From Caulobacter sp. 73W (lineage in GTDB: Bacteria > Pseudomonadota > Alphaproteobacteria > Caulobacterales > Caulobacteraceae): a DNA stretch of 64,000 bases. The notes below the pieces were generated by a model. It searched no databases. It had not been told where the DNA came from and saw nothing but the letters and a program-made list of their open reading frames with translations. A program made the translations under genes and the position numbers. Position 1 is the stretch's first letter, and every line of letters begins with the position of its first letter. Of this stretch, positions 26,226-34,504 are shown piece by piece. Where the stretch lies: contig NZ_CP158375.1 of the NCBI RefSeq assembly GCF_041021955.1, positions 372,001 through 436,000 on the forward strand. The letters run 5' to 3'.

Positions 26226-28234
26226 CCGACCTTCGTCGGCGCGCGCCCGGCGAACTCGAACCGCGTTCCGGCCTGCTGGATCGCAAAGTCGTAGCGGTGG
26301 TTCGCGTCAGCCCAGTCCACGGGCAGGCGCGCGCCATCGCGCAGCTTGATGGTATTGCCGCCGGCTGGCGTTGTCAGGCAGGCCTCACCTGATCCGGTCA
26401 CCACGACCGCGACGGCCGCGTCGCGCCAGTCCAGTCGTGCGGCCAGTGTCTGTCCAGGCCGGCCGACGAAGCGGCGGTGGAAGCCGTCGGGGCCCATGAC
26501 CTGCAGGTCAAAGCCCTCGGCCATGACCCAGGCGCCCTTCAGCGCCTGGCCGCCTTCGACCGTGTAGCGCCGCGGGCCGGCGTCCAGATCGTTGCGGTCA
26601 TAGACGTGGAAGACGGCGGCGCGGCGGCCCTTGTTCACGAACGACAGGCTGACGGCCGCGCCGTCCTGGGCCATCTCGCATTCCAGGACGTAAGGTGTGG
26701 GACAGGCCGGGCGGAAGCCCTTGGGCTGGACCGGCATGACCGGCTCGGCCGGCGTCGGGGGCGTAGTCGTCTTATCACCCAGGGCGAGGGCCCGCGCCGC
26801 ATCGTCGGCGACCGACGGCAAGGCGACCGGCTTGGCGTCCTTGCCGGTGAAGTCGAGGCTGCTGGTCAGGTCGCCGCAAACCGCCCGCCGCCACGGCGAA
26901 ATGTTGGGCTCCATCACGCCGAAGCGCGCCTCCAGGAAACGGATGACCGACGTGTGGTCGAACACCTCCGAACAGACGCGCCCGCCGCGGCTCCAGGGCG
27001 ATACGACGTACATCGGCACGCGCGGCCCCAGGCCGTAAGACCGCCCGCGATATTGCGGCAGGTCCAGGCGCGCATCGTCGGCGCTGGGCTTGAGGTGATA
27101 CTCGCCGGCCAGGTCGACGGTTGAGCCGCCGTTCAGCCGCCCCTCCCCGTCACGGGACGGCGGGGCCGGCGGCGGCACGTGGTCGAAGAAGCCGTCGTTC
27201 TCGTCGAAGTTCACCAGCAGGACCGTGCGGGCCCACACCTCGGGATCTGCCGTCAGGGCGTCGATCACCTCGGCGGTATAGGCGGCGCCCTGGGCCGGGC
27301 TGGACGGACCGGGATGTTCGGATCCCGCCGCCGTGGCGATCACATAGGAGACCTGCGGCAGGCGTCCGGCCAGCACATCCGCCTTCAGGCCATCCAGGGC
27401 CCGCGTCTTCAGACCCCGCTCCACCAGTTGCGGGTCGGAGCCCGGCGCGCCCGCCACCGCCTTCTGGAAAGCCTCGAAGCCGACCAGCGGGTTGTCGGTG
27501 AAGTTGTCGTCCATGTCCTGATAGATGCGCCAGTCGACGCCGGCCGCCTGTAGCCGCTCGACATAGGTGGTCCAGCGATAGGGCGTCAGGGTCTCGCCGG
27601 CTTTCGGCATGGTGTCGTGCGAGTTGCCGATGCAGGGGCCGCCCCGCTCGCCGGCGCCGTCGATCGTGCCCGACCACATCATCACACGGTTGGGATTGGT
27701 GCCGGTCTGGAGCGAGCAGAAGTAGCCGTCACACAGGGTGAAGGCCTCGGCCAGGGCGTACTGGAACGGCAGGTCTTCGCGCTCGAAGTAGCCCATGGAA
27801 TGCGGCTGCTTGGCCTCCGGCCACCGTCCCATCCGACCCTGATCCCGGGCCGCGTGGGCGTCAGGCCAGCTATGGGGCGTTCCCTCCAGCCGCATGTGGG
27901 CGAAGGTCTGGCGGGTATTGAGGGGAAACGGCGCCAGCCACTTGGGACCGCCGCTGACCGAATCGTACTGCAAGAACACATCCCGCTCTCGCCCCTCGAC
28001 CTTGGGGGCCGGCGCGGGGTGCGGATCGGAGTAGCCGCGAACGCCGGGCATCGTGCCGAAGTAGTGATCGAACGACCGGTTCTCCTGCATCAGGATGACG
28101 ACGTGCTCGACATCCTTGATCGTACCGGTGCGCACCCGGGGCGCGATATGGAGCGCGCGGGCGATGGATGGAAAGGCGGCGGCGGCCGTCAGGCCGGACA
28201 TCAGGGTCCGCCGGTCGATCTGGAACTTGGACAT
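26222..28234 (-). CDS. Phosphocholine-specific phospholipase C
   Basis: This 670-residue Tat-exported enzyme (signal IDRRTLMSGLTAAAAFPSIARA) of the PlcH/PlcN-AcpA superfamily cleaves phosphatidylcholine or sphingomyelin. The catalytic core is HVVILMQENRSFDHYFGTM (the ENRSFDHYFG nucleophile-region motif), FDENDGFFDHV and SRGGRVCSEVFDHTSVIRFLE. Two C-terminal beta domains (DUF756) follow. ATG 28234 has a strong GGGGGGAAG ribosome-binding site. It is divergent from phoA across a 135-base region with a Pho-box-like repeat, so a role in phosphate scavenging is likely. Confidence 0.93.
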   Translation of the reverse strand: MSKFQIDRRTLMSGLTAAAAFPSIARALHIAPRVRTGTIKDVEHVVILMQENRSFDHYFGTMPGVRGYSDPHPAPAPKVEGRERDVFLQYDSVSGGPKWLAPFPLNTRQTFAHMRLEGTPHSWPDAHAARDQGRMGRWPEAKQPHSMGYFEREDLPFQYALAEAFTLCDGYFCSLQTGTNPNRVMMWSGTIDGAGERGGPCIGNSHDTMPKAGETLTPYRWTTYVERLQAAGVDWRIYQDMDDNFTDNPLVGFEAFQKAVAGAPGSDPQLVERGLKTRALDGLKADVLAGRLPQVSYVIATAAGSEHPGPSSPAQGAAYTAEVIDALTADPEVWARTVLLVNFDENDGFFDHVPPPAPPSRDGEGRLNGGSTVDLAGEYHLKPSADDARLDLPQYRGRSYGLGPRVPMYVVSPWSRGGRVCSEVFDHTSVIRFLEARFGVMEPNISPWRRAVCGDLTSSLDFTGKDAKPVALPSVADDAARALALGDKTTTPPTPAEPVMPVQPKGFRPACPTPYVLECEMAQDGAAVSLSFVNKGRRAAVFHVYDRNDLDAGPRRYTVEGGQALKGAWVMAEGFDLQVMGPDGFHRRFVGRPGQTLAARLDWRDAAVAVVVTGSGEACLTTPAGGNTIKLRDGARLPVDWADANHRYDFAIQQAGTRFEFAGRAPTKVG

Positions 28235-28310
28235 CACTTCCCCCCAAGGGCGGCATGGCCGCTGCACTCTGGATGCGTCTTCTAGAACGCATTTGTGACG
28301 GCACGTCCCA

Positions 28311-28328
28311 CGGTCACGGAGCTGTCGC
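28311..28328 (+). promoter_or_regulatory. Candidate Pho box of phoA promoter
   Basis: CGGTCAC GGAG CTGTCGC is a 7-4-7 direct repeat matching CTGTCAC-N4-CTGTCAC with one mismatch per half. It is oriented with phoA and followed by TTTAAAT at 28337..28343 as a possible -10, the spacing seen when PhoB replaces a -35. An inverted GTGAC/GTCAC pair (28295 and 28313) overlaps it. Confidence 0.5.
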
Positions 28329-28369
28329 GCAATCCCTTTAAATCCGCGCCCAAACCAGAAGGCGCTATA

Positions 28370-29776
28370 ATGTATCAGTTCACGTTCGTGCGCGGCTTGC
28401 CGCTCGTCGTTCTCGCCGGCGGCCTGATGGCCTCGGCCGCCCAGGCCGCGGCGCAAGGCGTGGCCCCGCTGGTCGCGCGGGAAGCCAAGGGCGATGTGAG
28501 CGCTCACGGCGGCGCACGCCGCCTGGCCGACGCCCCCGCCCCGGCCAAGGCCCGCAACGTGATCCTGCTGATCGGCGACGGCATGGGTGATTCCGAGATC
28601 ACCCTGGCCCGCAATTACGCGCGCGGCGCCGGCGGCTATTTCCCCGGCATCGACGCCCTGCCCCTCACCGGCCAGTACACCCACTACGCGCTGGACGCGG
28701 CCACGGGCAAACCGGTCTACGTCACGGACTCGGCGGCGTCGGCCACGGCCTGGGCCTCGGGCGTGAAGACCTACAACGGCGCCCTGGGCGTCGATATCCG
28801 CGGCAAGCCGCATGCGACCCTGCTGGAGCTGTCGAAGAAGGCCGGCTTCGCGACCGGCGTCGTCTCGACCGCCGCCATCCAGGACGCCACTCCGGGCGCC
28901 CAGTACGCGCACGTGAAGACGCGCGCCTGCTTTGGTCCGAAGGACACGACCAAGAACTGCCCCGCCCAGGCGCGGGAGAACGGTGGCGCGGGTTCCATCA
29001 GCGAACAGCTGCTCGACGTCCGCCCCGACGTGTCCCTCGGCGGCGGCGCGACCGCTTTCGCCGAGCTGGCCACGGCCGGTGAATGGAAGGGCAAGAGCCT
29101 GACCGATCAGGCCAAGGCGCGCGGCTTCCGTCTTGTCACCGACAAGGCCGGCCTCGATGGCGTCGCTGCCGCCGACCAGAAGCAGCCGCTGCTGGGCCTG
29201 TTCTCGCCCATCCACATGCCGGTGCGGTGGACCGGGCCGAGGGCCGCCCATCGCGGCGCGCGCGAGCTGCCGCCGGTGACCTGCGCGGTCAATCCGGAGC
29301 GCACCGCCAACACCCCTACCCTCGCGGCGATGACCGAGAAGGCCATTGAGCTGCTGAAGACCAATCAAAAGGGCTTCTTCCTGCAGGTCGAAGGCGCCTC
29401 CATCGACAAGCAGGACCACGCCGCCAATCCCTGCGGCCAGATCGGCGAAACCGTCGATCTGGACGAGGCGGTTCAGGTCGCCCTGGCCTTCGCCAAGGAC
29501 CGGACCGACACCCTGGTCATCGTCACCGCCGACCACGCCCACACCAGCCAGATCGTCGGCCCGGACTCCAACTCCCCCGGCCTGACCCTGACCCTGCGCA
29601 CCGAGGAAGGCGCGCTGATGGGCGTGAACTACGGGACGGCGGAAACCGGCTCCCAGGACCACACCGGCACGCAACTGCGCATCGCCGCCTTCGGCCCCAA
29701 CGCCGAGCGGGTGCAGGGCCTGACCGATCAGACCGACCTGTTCTTCACGATCCGCGACGCCCTGCATCTGCGCTGA
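28370..29776 (+). CDS. phoA: Alkaline phosphatase, PhoA type
   Basis: This 468-residue periplasmic phosphomonoesterase has a Sec signal ([22 protein letters not shown]...A). It is close to E. coli PhoA across its length: metal site [13 protein letters not shown], nucleophile serine in [48 protein letters not shown], and [17 protein letters not shown] with metal histidines, then a final [15 protein letters not shown] 28370 sits 41 bases after the Pho-box-like repeat. It pairs divergently with the phospholipase C, suggesting joint release of phosphate from phospholipids. Confidence 0.95.
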   Translation: MYQFTFVRGLPLVVLAGGLMASAAQAAAQGVAPLVAREAKGDVSAHGGARRLADAPAPAKARNVILLIGDGMGDSEITLARNYARGAGGYFPGIDALPLTGQYTHYALDAATGKPVYVTDSAASATAWASGVKTYNGALGVDIRGKPHATLLELSKKAGFATGVVSTAAIQDATPGAQYAHVKTRACFGPKDTTKNCPAQARENGGAGSISEQLLDVRPDVSLGGGATAFAELATAGEWKGKSLTDQAKARGFRLVTDKAGLDGVAAADQKQPLLGLFSPIHMPVRWTGPRAAHRGARELPPVTCAVNPERTANTPTLAAMTEKAIELLKTNQKGFFLQVEGASIDKQDHAANPCGQIGETVDLDEAVQVALAFAKDRTDTLVIVTADHAHTSQIVGPDSNSPGLTLTLRTEEGALMGVNYGTAETGSQDHTGTQLRIAAFGPNAERVQGLTDQTDLFFTIRDALHLR

Positions 29777-29785
29777 ACAAAAAGA

Positions 29786-29807
29786 GGCCGACGCTTGCGC
29801 GCCGGCC
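29786..29807. terminator. Hairpin after phoA, possible terminator
   Basis: GGCCGACGC and GCGCCGGCC form a stem with one mismatch around a TTGC loop, ten bases after phoA. It is preceded by AACAAAAAGA but lacks a clear T tract on the plus strand, so it suits the minus-strand TBDR transcript better (A-run on the plus strand). Confidence 0.5.
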
Positions 29808-29875
29808 GAGGGGAGAGGTCGAAAAACTAAAGGCGACGAGCGGACGCGCCGGATGACGCGCCCGCTCGGGCGACG

Positions 29876-32800
29876 TCAGAAGCGCGCCGTGGCGCTGGCG
29901 AAGAACACGCGCCCTTCCACGTCGTACGTGGCCGAGAAGGTGTTGTTGGCCGGGGCGGACGAGCCGACGATCGGCGGGTCCTTATCGAACAGGTTGCGCA
30001 CGCCGGCGGTCACCGACAGGTCCTCGGTGATGTCATAGGCCCCCGTCAGGTCGAAGTAGTGCTGGGCCTTGATCGTCGGGTTGGTCAGGGTCGCTTTGTC
30101 CGGGAAGGCCGAACCCAGGCGCTTGGGCAGCAGGTGGGTGTCGACGGTCACCTCGCCGATATAGCGGTGACGCAGGCTCAGGGTCGCCGGGCCCGAACGC
30201 CAGGAGACGCGCGAGACGCCCTTCCAGCGCGGGATCGGCTGGCCGCAGGTGGGACCGAACGAACCCACGCAGTAGTTCTTGGCGGCCGGCAGCGCCTGCA
30301 CCGGGGTGGCGGTGAATTCGTCGGTGTAGGTGAAGTTGGCGCCCACATCGAAGCGGCTCTCGCCGAACGGACCCCAGTCCATGCTGAAGCGGTAGCTGCC
30401 GTCGAAATCGACGCCAGAGGTCTTCAGGCCGCCGGTGTTGTTGTTGGTGGTGGTCACATAGCCCGGCGCGGCGATCTGGCCGGTCATCGGATCACGGGTG
30501 ATCGCCTGACAGAACACGCTGCTCGCGTTCTGGATGGTGTTGTAGCAAAGGCTCAGGGTGTTCGCGATGCCGCCGCCCAGGGGCGCGATGGCGCCGTCCA
30601 GGTTGATCTTGAAGTAGTCGACGCTGAAGGCGAGACCCGACAGGAAGCGCGGCTGCACGACGAAGCCGAAGGTCGTGGTGTCGGATTCCTCCGGCCCGAT
30701 GTTCGGGTTGCCGCCCGACACCTGGCTGATGAAGGCGTTGGGCTGCACCGCCAGGGTGAACACCGCCGCGGCGGGCACGCCGGTGGCTACGCAGATGGCG
30801 CGGACGGCGGCGGTCTGCTGAGCCGTCGGCTGACGGCTGGAGCACGGGTCGATCGCCGACGGTCCGCTGGTGGTGTTGCCGCCGAACAGTTCGCCGACGT
30901 TAGGCGCGCGGATGGAGTGCTGGAACTGGCCGCGCAGGGTCAGGTCGGAGACCGGCGCATACTCGCCGCCCACCGAATAGGTCCACACCCCGCCGACGCC
31001 CGACAGGTCGTAGTCGGAATAGCGGAAGGCGCCGTTGGCGCTGGCCCGCTTGCCTAGCGAGGAGTCGGCCAGCAGCGGCACGCGCACTTCGCCGAAGATC
31101 TCCTTCACCGACTGCGACCCTTCGGTCGGCAGGGCGGCGTTGAAGCCGGACACGTCGCCCGAGGCGAGGAAGCTGTCGGCCACGAACTTGGCCGACGCCT
31201 TGCGCCATTCCAGACCGGTGCTGAAGTCGACCGGACCGGCCCAGGTGTCGAACAATTCGCCCGCCAGGCTGGCGGCGATCACCTGCTGTTCGGACTCCGT
31301 GTAGTTGGTCGAGGCCACGGCGATAGACGCCGCGCTCTGGGGCGTCAGGTTGGCGCCGAAGATGTTCAACACCGGAGCCGCACCGTTCACCGAAAGCAGG
31401 CCGGCCTGGAAGCGGCTAAGCGACGCCGCGCCGCCGGAGACGCTCGTGTCGGTGGTGCGGGTGTAGGTGTAGTAGGTGTCGTAGGACAGGTTGCGCAGGA
31501 AGTCCTCGGACAGGCTGCCCAGGTCGCCGCGCAGACCGATCGCCGCGCGGTAGGCGGAACGGTCGGCCGTGTTGGTGCGGTCGCCCACATCCGTCAGACG
31601 ACGGTTGACGTTGAGGACGGCCAGGCCATCGCCCGCCGTGGTTGTCAGGGACGAAGCGCCGTTGGTGACGCGGGTGGTTCCCGTCTCGCGCAAGTCGAGC
31701 TGGCGCATCACTTCGCGAAGCTGCGGCGTCAGGTACGGGTTGTTGGTGTTGATCAGGAAGTTGCCGCCGATGCCGCTGGGCGGCAGCTGCATGGACACCT
31801 TGTTGTTGCTGAAGTTCGCCTCGGCGTAGCCGGTCATGCGCTCATTGAAGTCGTAATGAGCGGCCAGGTTCGCCATCAGGCGCTTCTGCGGGATGATCAG
31901 ATAGGCGGCCGGACCCAGGTCATAGTCGTCGCCCGGCGTCACGGCCGGACGGGCGATGGTCCCGGCGTCGTTGAAGGTGAAGCCGCGCCCGCCGATGCCG
32001 CCCAGGCCCGCCGCGATCAGGGCCGCGTCGAGCGCCGGGTTGGAGGCCGAGGAGCCGACGCTCGGAATGTTGGCGAAGCGGCCGTTCGGGATTGTGCCGC
32101 TGCCGCCGAAGATCAGGCCCGGACGTCCGCCGGCCGCCAGACAGGTCTGGCCGCCCGGCACGGCCAGCGGCGTGCCGGCTTGGGTCTTGCTGAAGGTGCC
32201 TGCGGTGACGCAGCCGTCGGCCAGGCTGGGGACGGCCCAGTCGCCCCGGTCGCCGCGGGTGTAGCCGCCGCGGTCGAGATAGTTCAGGGCCACCACCACG
32301 TTGCCGCGGTCGTCAGCGAAGTTGCTGCCAAAGGTCAGGTCGGCGGTGTAGGTCGGGGTGCCGGTGTGCTGGTCGGCGCGGGCCTGGGCGGTCAGCTCCA
32401 CCCCTTCGAAGTCGTCCTTCATGATGAAGTTGACGACGCCGGTGATGGCGTCCGAGCCGTAGACGGCCGACGAGCCGCCGGTGACCGTCTCCACCCGCTT
32501 GATCAGCGCGGCGGGGATCGTGTTGATGTCCGTGGTCTGGTCCGGCCCGGTGATGGTGAAGCGCCGGCCGTTGACCAGCACTAGGTTGCGCTGCGCGCCG
32601 AAGCCGCGAAGGTTCAGCGTGGCGGTGCCGCCTGGGACCGTGTTGGCCGTCGGGCCGTTGTTCTGGGAGCCCAGGAACTGCGGCGTGTCGTTGAGAACCG
32701 TCTCCACATTCTGGGTGCCGCTGAGCGCCAGTTCCTCCGCCCCGACCACGTTGACGGGCGTCGGCGCCTGGAAACCGCGAGCGGCAAGACGCGAACCGGT

Positions 32801-32935
32801 GACGATCACCTCGGTGACAGTTTCAGTGGCGGGTTCTGCGGTCTGAGCTTGTGCCAGCGCTGGCACAAGAAAGGCTGTTGCGAGCGCGACTGCCGTGTCG
32901 CAGCCCATGAATGTACGACGCCCCCTGCGGATCAT
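29876..32935 (-). CDS. TonB-dependent outer-membrane receptor (plug plus 22-strand barrel)
   Basis: This 1019-residue receptor has a signal peptide (residues about 10-31, ending AQAQ) and a TonB-box-like EVIVTGSR. A plug domain follows (about 45-165, NLRGFGAQRNLVLVNGRRF, SSAVYGSDAITGVVNFIMK), then a beta barrel ending in aromatic Phe (FASATARF). It should import a ligand across the outer membrane using TonB energy. Its position next to GH28/GH43 genes and the shared operator at 32955 argue for pectin-derived oligosaccharides rather than siderophores; this is inference. ATG 32935 is preceded by AGGAG. The gene is divergent from a GH28 gene. Confidence 0.9.
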   Translation of the reverse strand: MIRRGRRTFMGCDTAVALATAFLVPALAQAQTAEPATETVTEVIVTGSRLAARGFQAPTPVNVVGAEELALSGTQNVETVLNDTPQFLGSQNNGPTANTVPGGTATLNLRGFGAQRNLVLVNGRRFTITGPDQTTDINTIPAALIKRVETVTGGSSAVYGSDAITGVVNFIMKDDFEGVELTAQARADQHTGTPTYTADLTFGSNFADDRGNVVVALNYLDRGGYTRGDRGDWAVPSLADGCVTAGTFSKTQAGTPLAVPGGQTCLAAGGRPGLIFGGSGTIPNGRFANIPSVGSSASNPALDAALIAAGLGGIGGRGFTFNDAGTIARPAVTPGDDYDLGPAAYLIIPQKRLMANLAAHYDFNERMTGYAEANFSNNKVSMQLPPSGIGGNFLINTNNPYLTPQLREVMRQLDLRETGTTRVTNGASSLTTTAGDGLAVLNVNRRLTDVGDRTNTADRSAYRAAIGLRGDLGSLSEDFLRNLSYDTYYTYTRTTDTSVSGGAASLSRFQAGLLSVNGAAPVLNIFGANLTPQSAASIAVASTNYTESEQQVIAASLAGELFDTWAGPVDFSTGLEWRKASAKFVADSFLASGDVSGFNAALPTEGSQSVKEIFGEVRVPLLADSSLGKRASANGAFRYSDYDLSGVGGVWTYSVGGEYAPVSDLTLRGQFQHSIRAPNVGELFGGNTTSGPSAIDPCSSRQPTAQQTAAVRAICVATGVPAAAVFTLAVQPNAFISQVSGGNPNIGPEESDTTTFGFVVQPRFLSGLAFSVDYFKINLDGAIAPLGGGIANTLSLCYNTIQNASSVFCQAITRDPMTGQIAAPGYVTTTNNNTGGLKTSGVDFDGSYRFSMDWGPFGESRFDVGANFTYTDEFTATPVQALPAAKNYCVGSFGPTCGQPIPRWKGVSRVSWRSGPATLSLRHRYIGEVTVDTHLLPKRLGSAFPDKATLTNPTIKAQHYFDLTGAYDITEDLSVTAGVRNLFDKDPPIVGSSAPANNTFSATYDVEGRVFFASATARF

Positions 32936-32954
32936 AGCCTCGTCTCCTGCCTAA

Positions 32955-32968
32955 TGTTACCGCTATCA
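32955..32968. promoter_or_regulatory. LacI-type operator candidate between TBDR and GH28
   Basis: TGTTACCGCTATCA fits the palindromic consensus TGNTANCGNTANCA used by LacI-family sugar regulators in Caulobacter and Xanthomonas. It differs from the site at 40038 by one central base. It lies 20 bases upstream of the TBDR start. No LacI gene is in the window. Confidence 0.6.
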
Positions 32969-33110
32969 TTTGCGGCTATTGGCGGAACCCTAGTTCGTAA
33001 TTTCAACATATGCAATAGGCCCTCAAAGATTGACACCACCACGTTCTTGGGGCGCCGTTCATCGAAAGCCGGTCGTGCGTAGGGAAATCAAAGCCTTGAA
33101 GGAACGTTGT

Positions 33111-34504
33111 TTGGAAGCGCTGAGCCCCTCCCGCAGAGCCATTCTAGCGGGTCTGACGACCGCCGGGGCGCTGCCGAATCTCGCATTCGCATCGTCCGAT
33201 CCCTGGGCGAAAGCCGAGTCGATCCAGCGCGCGGCCAAGGCCCCAACCTTCCCGTCCCGACACTTCAACATCGTCGAGGCCGGCGCGATCGAGGGTGACG
33301 TGGACGCGACCAGCGCGGCGTTCGCACGCGCCATCGAGGCCTGCGCGCAAGCCGGCGGCGGACGGGTCGTCGTCCCGGCCGGGACCTGGACCACCGGCGC
33401 GATCCGCTTGCGCAGCCGGGTCGAGCTGCATCTCGAGAAAGGCGCCATCGTCCTCTTCAGCACCGACCCCGCCCGCTATCCGATCGTCGCCACGCGATGG
33501 GAGGGGGTGGAACTGATGAACTACTCCCCCTCGTCTTCGCCGACGGCGAGCGTGACGTGGCGATCACCGGACAGGGCGTTCTGGACGGCCAGGGCGCCGC
33601 CTGGTGGTCGTGGAGCAGCGGCCAGCGCTTCGGCTGGCGGCCCGGCCTGCCCAACCAGCGCCCGGCGCGCGAGCGGCTGTTCCGTATGGCCGAGGACGGC
33701 GTGCCCGTCGCCCAACGGGTCTTCGGCCAGGGCGACTATCTGCGGCCGATGATGGTCCAGTTCCAGAACTGCACGAACGTGCTGGTCGAGGGCGTCACCC
33801 TCAAGGACTCGCCCTGCTGGACGCTGCATCCGGTGCTCTGCCGCAACGTGATCGTCCGCAACATCACCGCCATCGGCCATGGCCCCAACACCGACGGCTG
33901 CAATCCGGAATCGGTCGACGGCATGCTGATCGAGGGCTGCACCTTCGACAGCGGCGACGACTGCATCGCCATCAAGTCAGGGCGCAACGCCGACGGCCGG
34001 CGGCTGGCCACGCCCAGCCGCAACATCCTCATCCAGGACTGCGTGATGAAGGACGGCCATGGCGGGGTGGTGATCGGCAGCGAGATTTCGGGCGGCGCGC
34101 ACGACATCTTCGCCCGGCGCTGCCGGATGGACAGCGCCGACCTCTGGTACGCCCTGCGGTTCAAGAACAACGCCATGCGCGGCGGCGTGATCGAGAACAT
34201 CTTCTTTCGCGACATCGAGGTGGGCCAGGTCTCCCGCGCCGCGGTGATCTGCGACTTCAACTACGAAGAAGGCGCCAAGGGCGGGTTCAAGCCCGTCCTG
34301 CGCGGCGTACGGATCGAGCGGATGCACAGCCGCGCGGCCGGCCAGGTCCTCGACCTGCAAGGCCTGCCCGGGGCGCCGGTGTCCGACATCGTGCTGCGCG
34401 ACTGCCGGTTCGACGACGTCGTCCGGCCGAGCGTCATCACCCACACCCAAGGGCTGTCCCTGGAGGACGTACGGGTCAACGGCCGGCCGGTAGACGCCCT
34501 CTAG
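33111..34504 (+). pseudogene. GH28 polygalacturonase-family gene with a -1 frameshift
   Basis: If one base is restored, this encodes a 464-residue Tat-exported (SPSRRAILAGL) GH28. Reading frame 1 covers the signal and first beta coils to YPIVATRWEGVELMNYSP. The second frame resumes at LVFADGERDVAITGQGVLDG and holds the whole active site: GPNTDGCNP, FDSGDDCIAIKSG, DGHGGVVIGSE and ALRFKNN. The break is at a run of five C (33526..33530), where six C would give NYSPLVFADGE. This may be a sequencing error, a real mutation, or -1 slippage of tRNA-Pro on CCC-C. TTG 33111 has AAGGAA upstream; GTG 33075 is an alternative start. It is divergent from the TBDR. Confidence 0.85.

Noticed and set aside
26222..29767. 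Single 1181-residue minus-strand frame covering phospholipase C and beyond
   Set aside because: The first 511 codons are antisense of phoA; the phospholipase starts at ATG 28234 with a Tat signal and strong ribosome-binding site.
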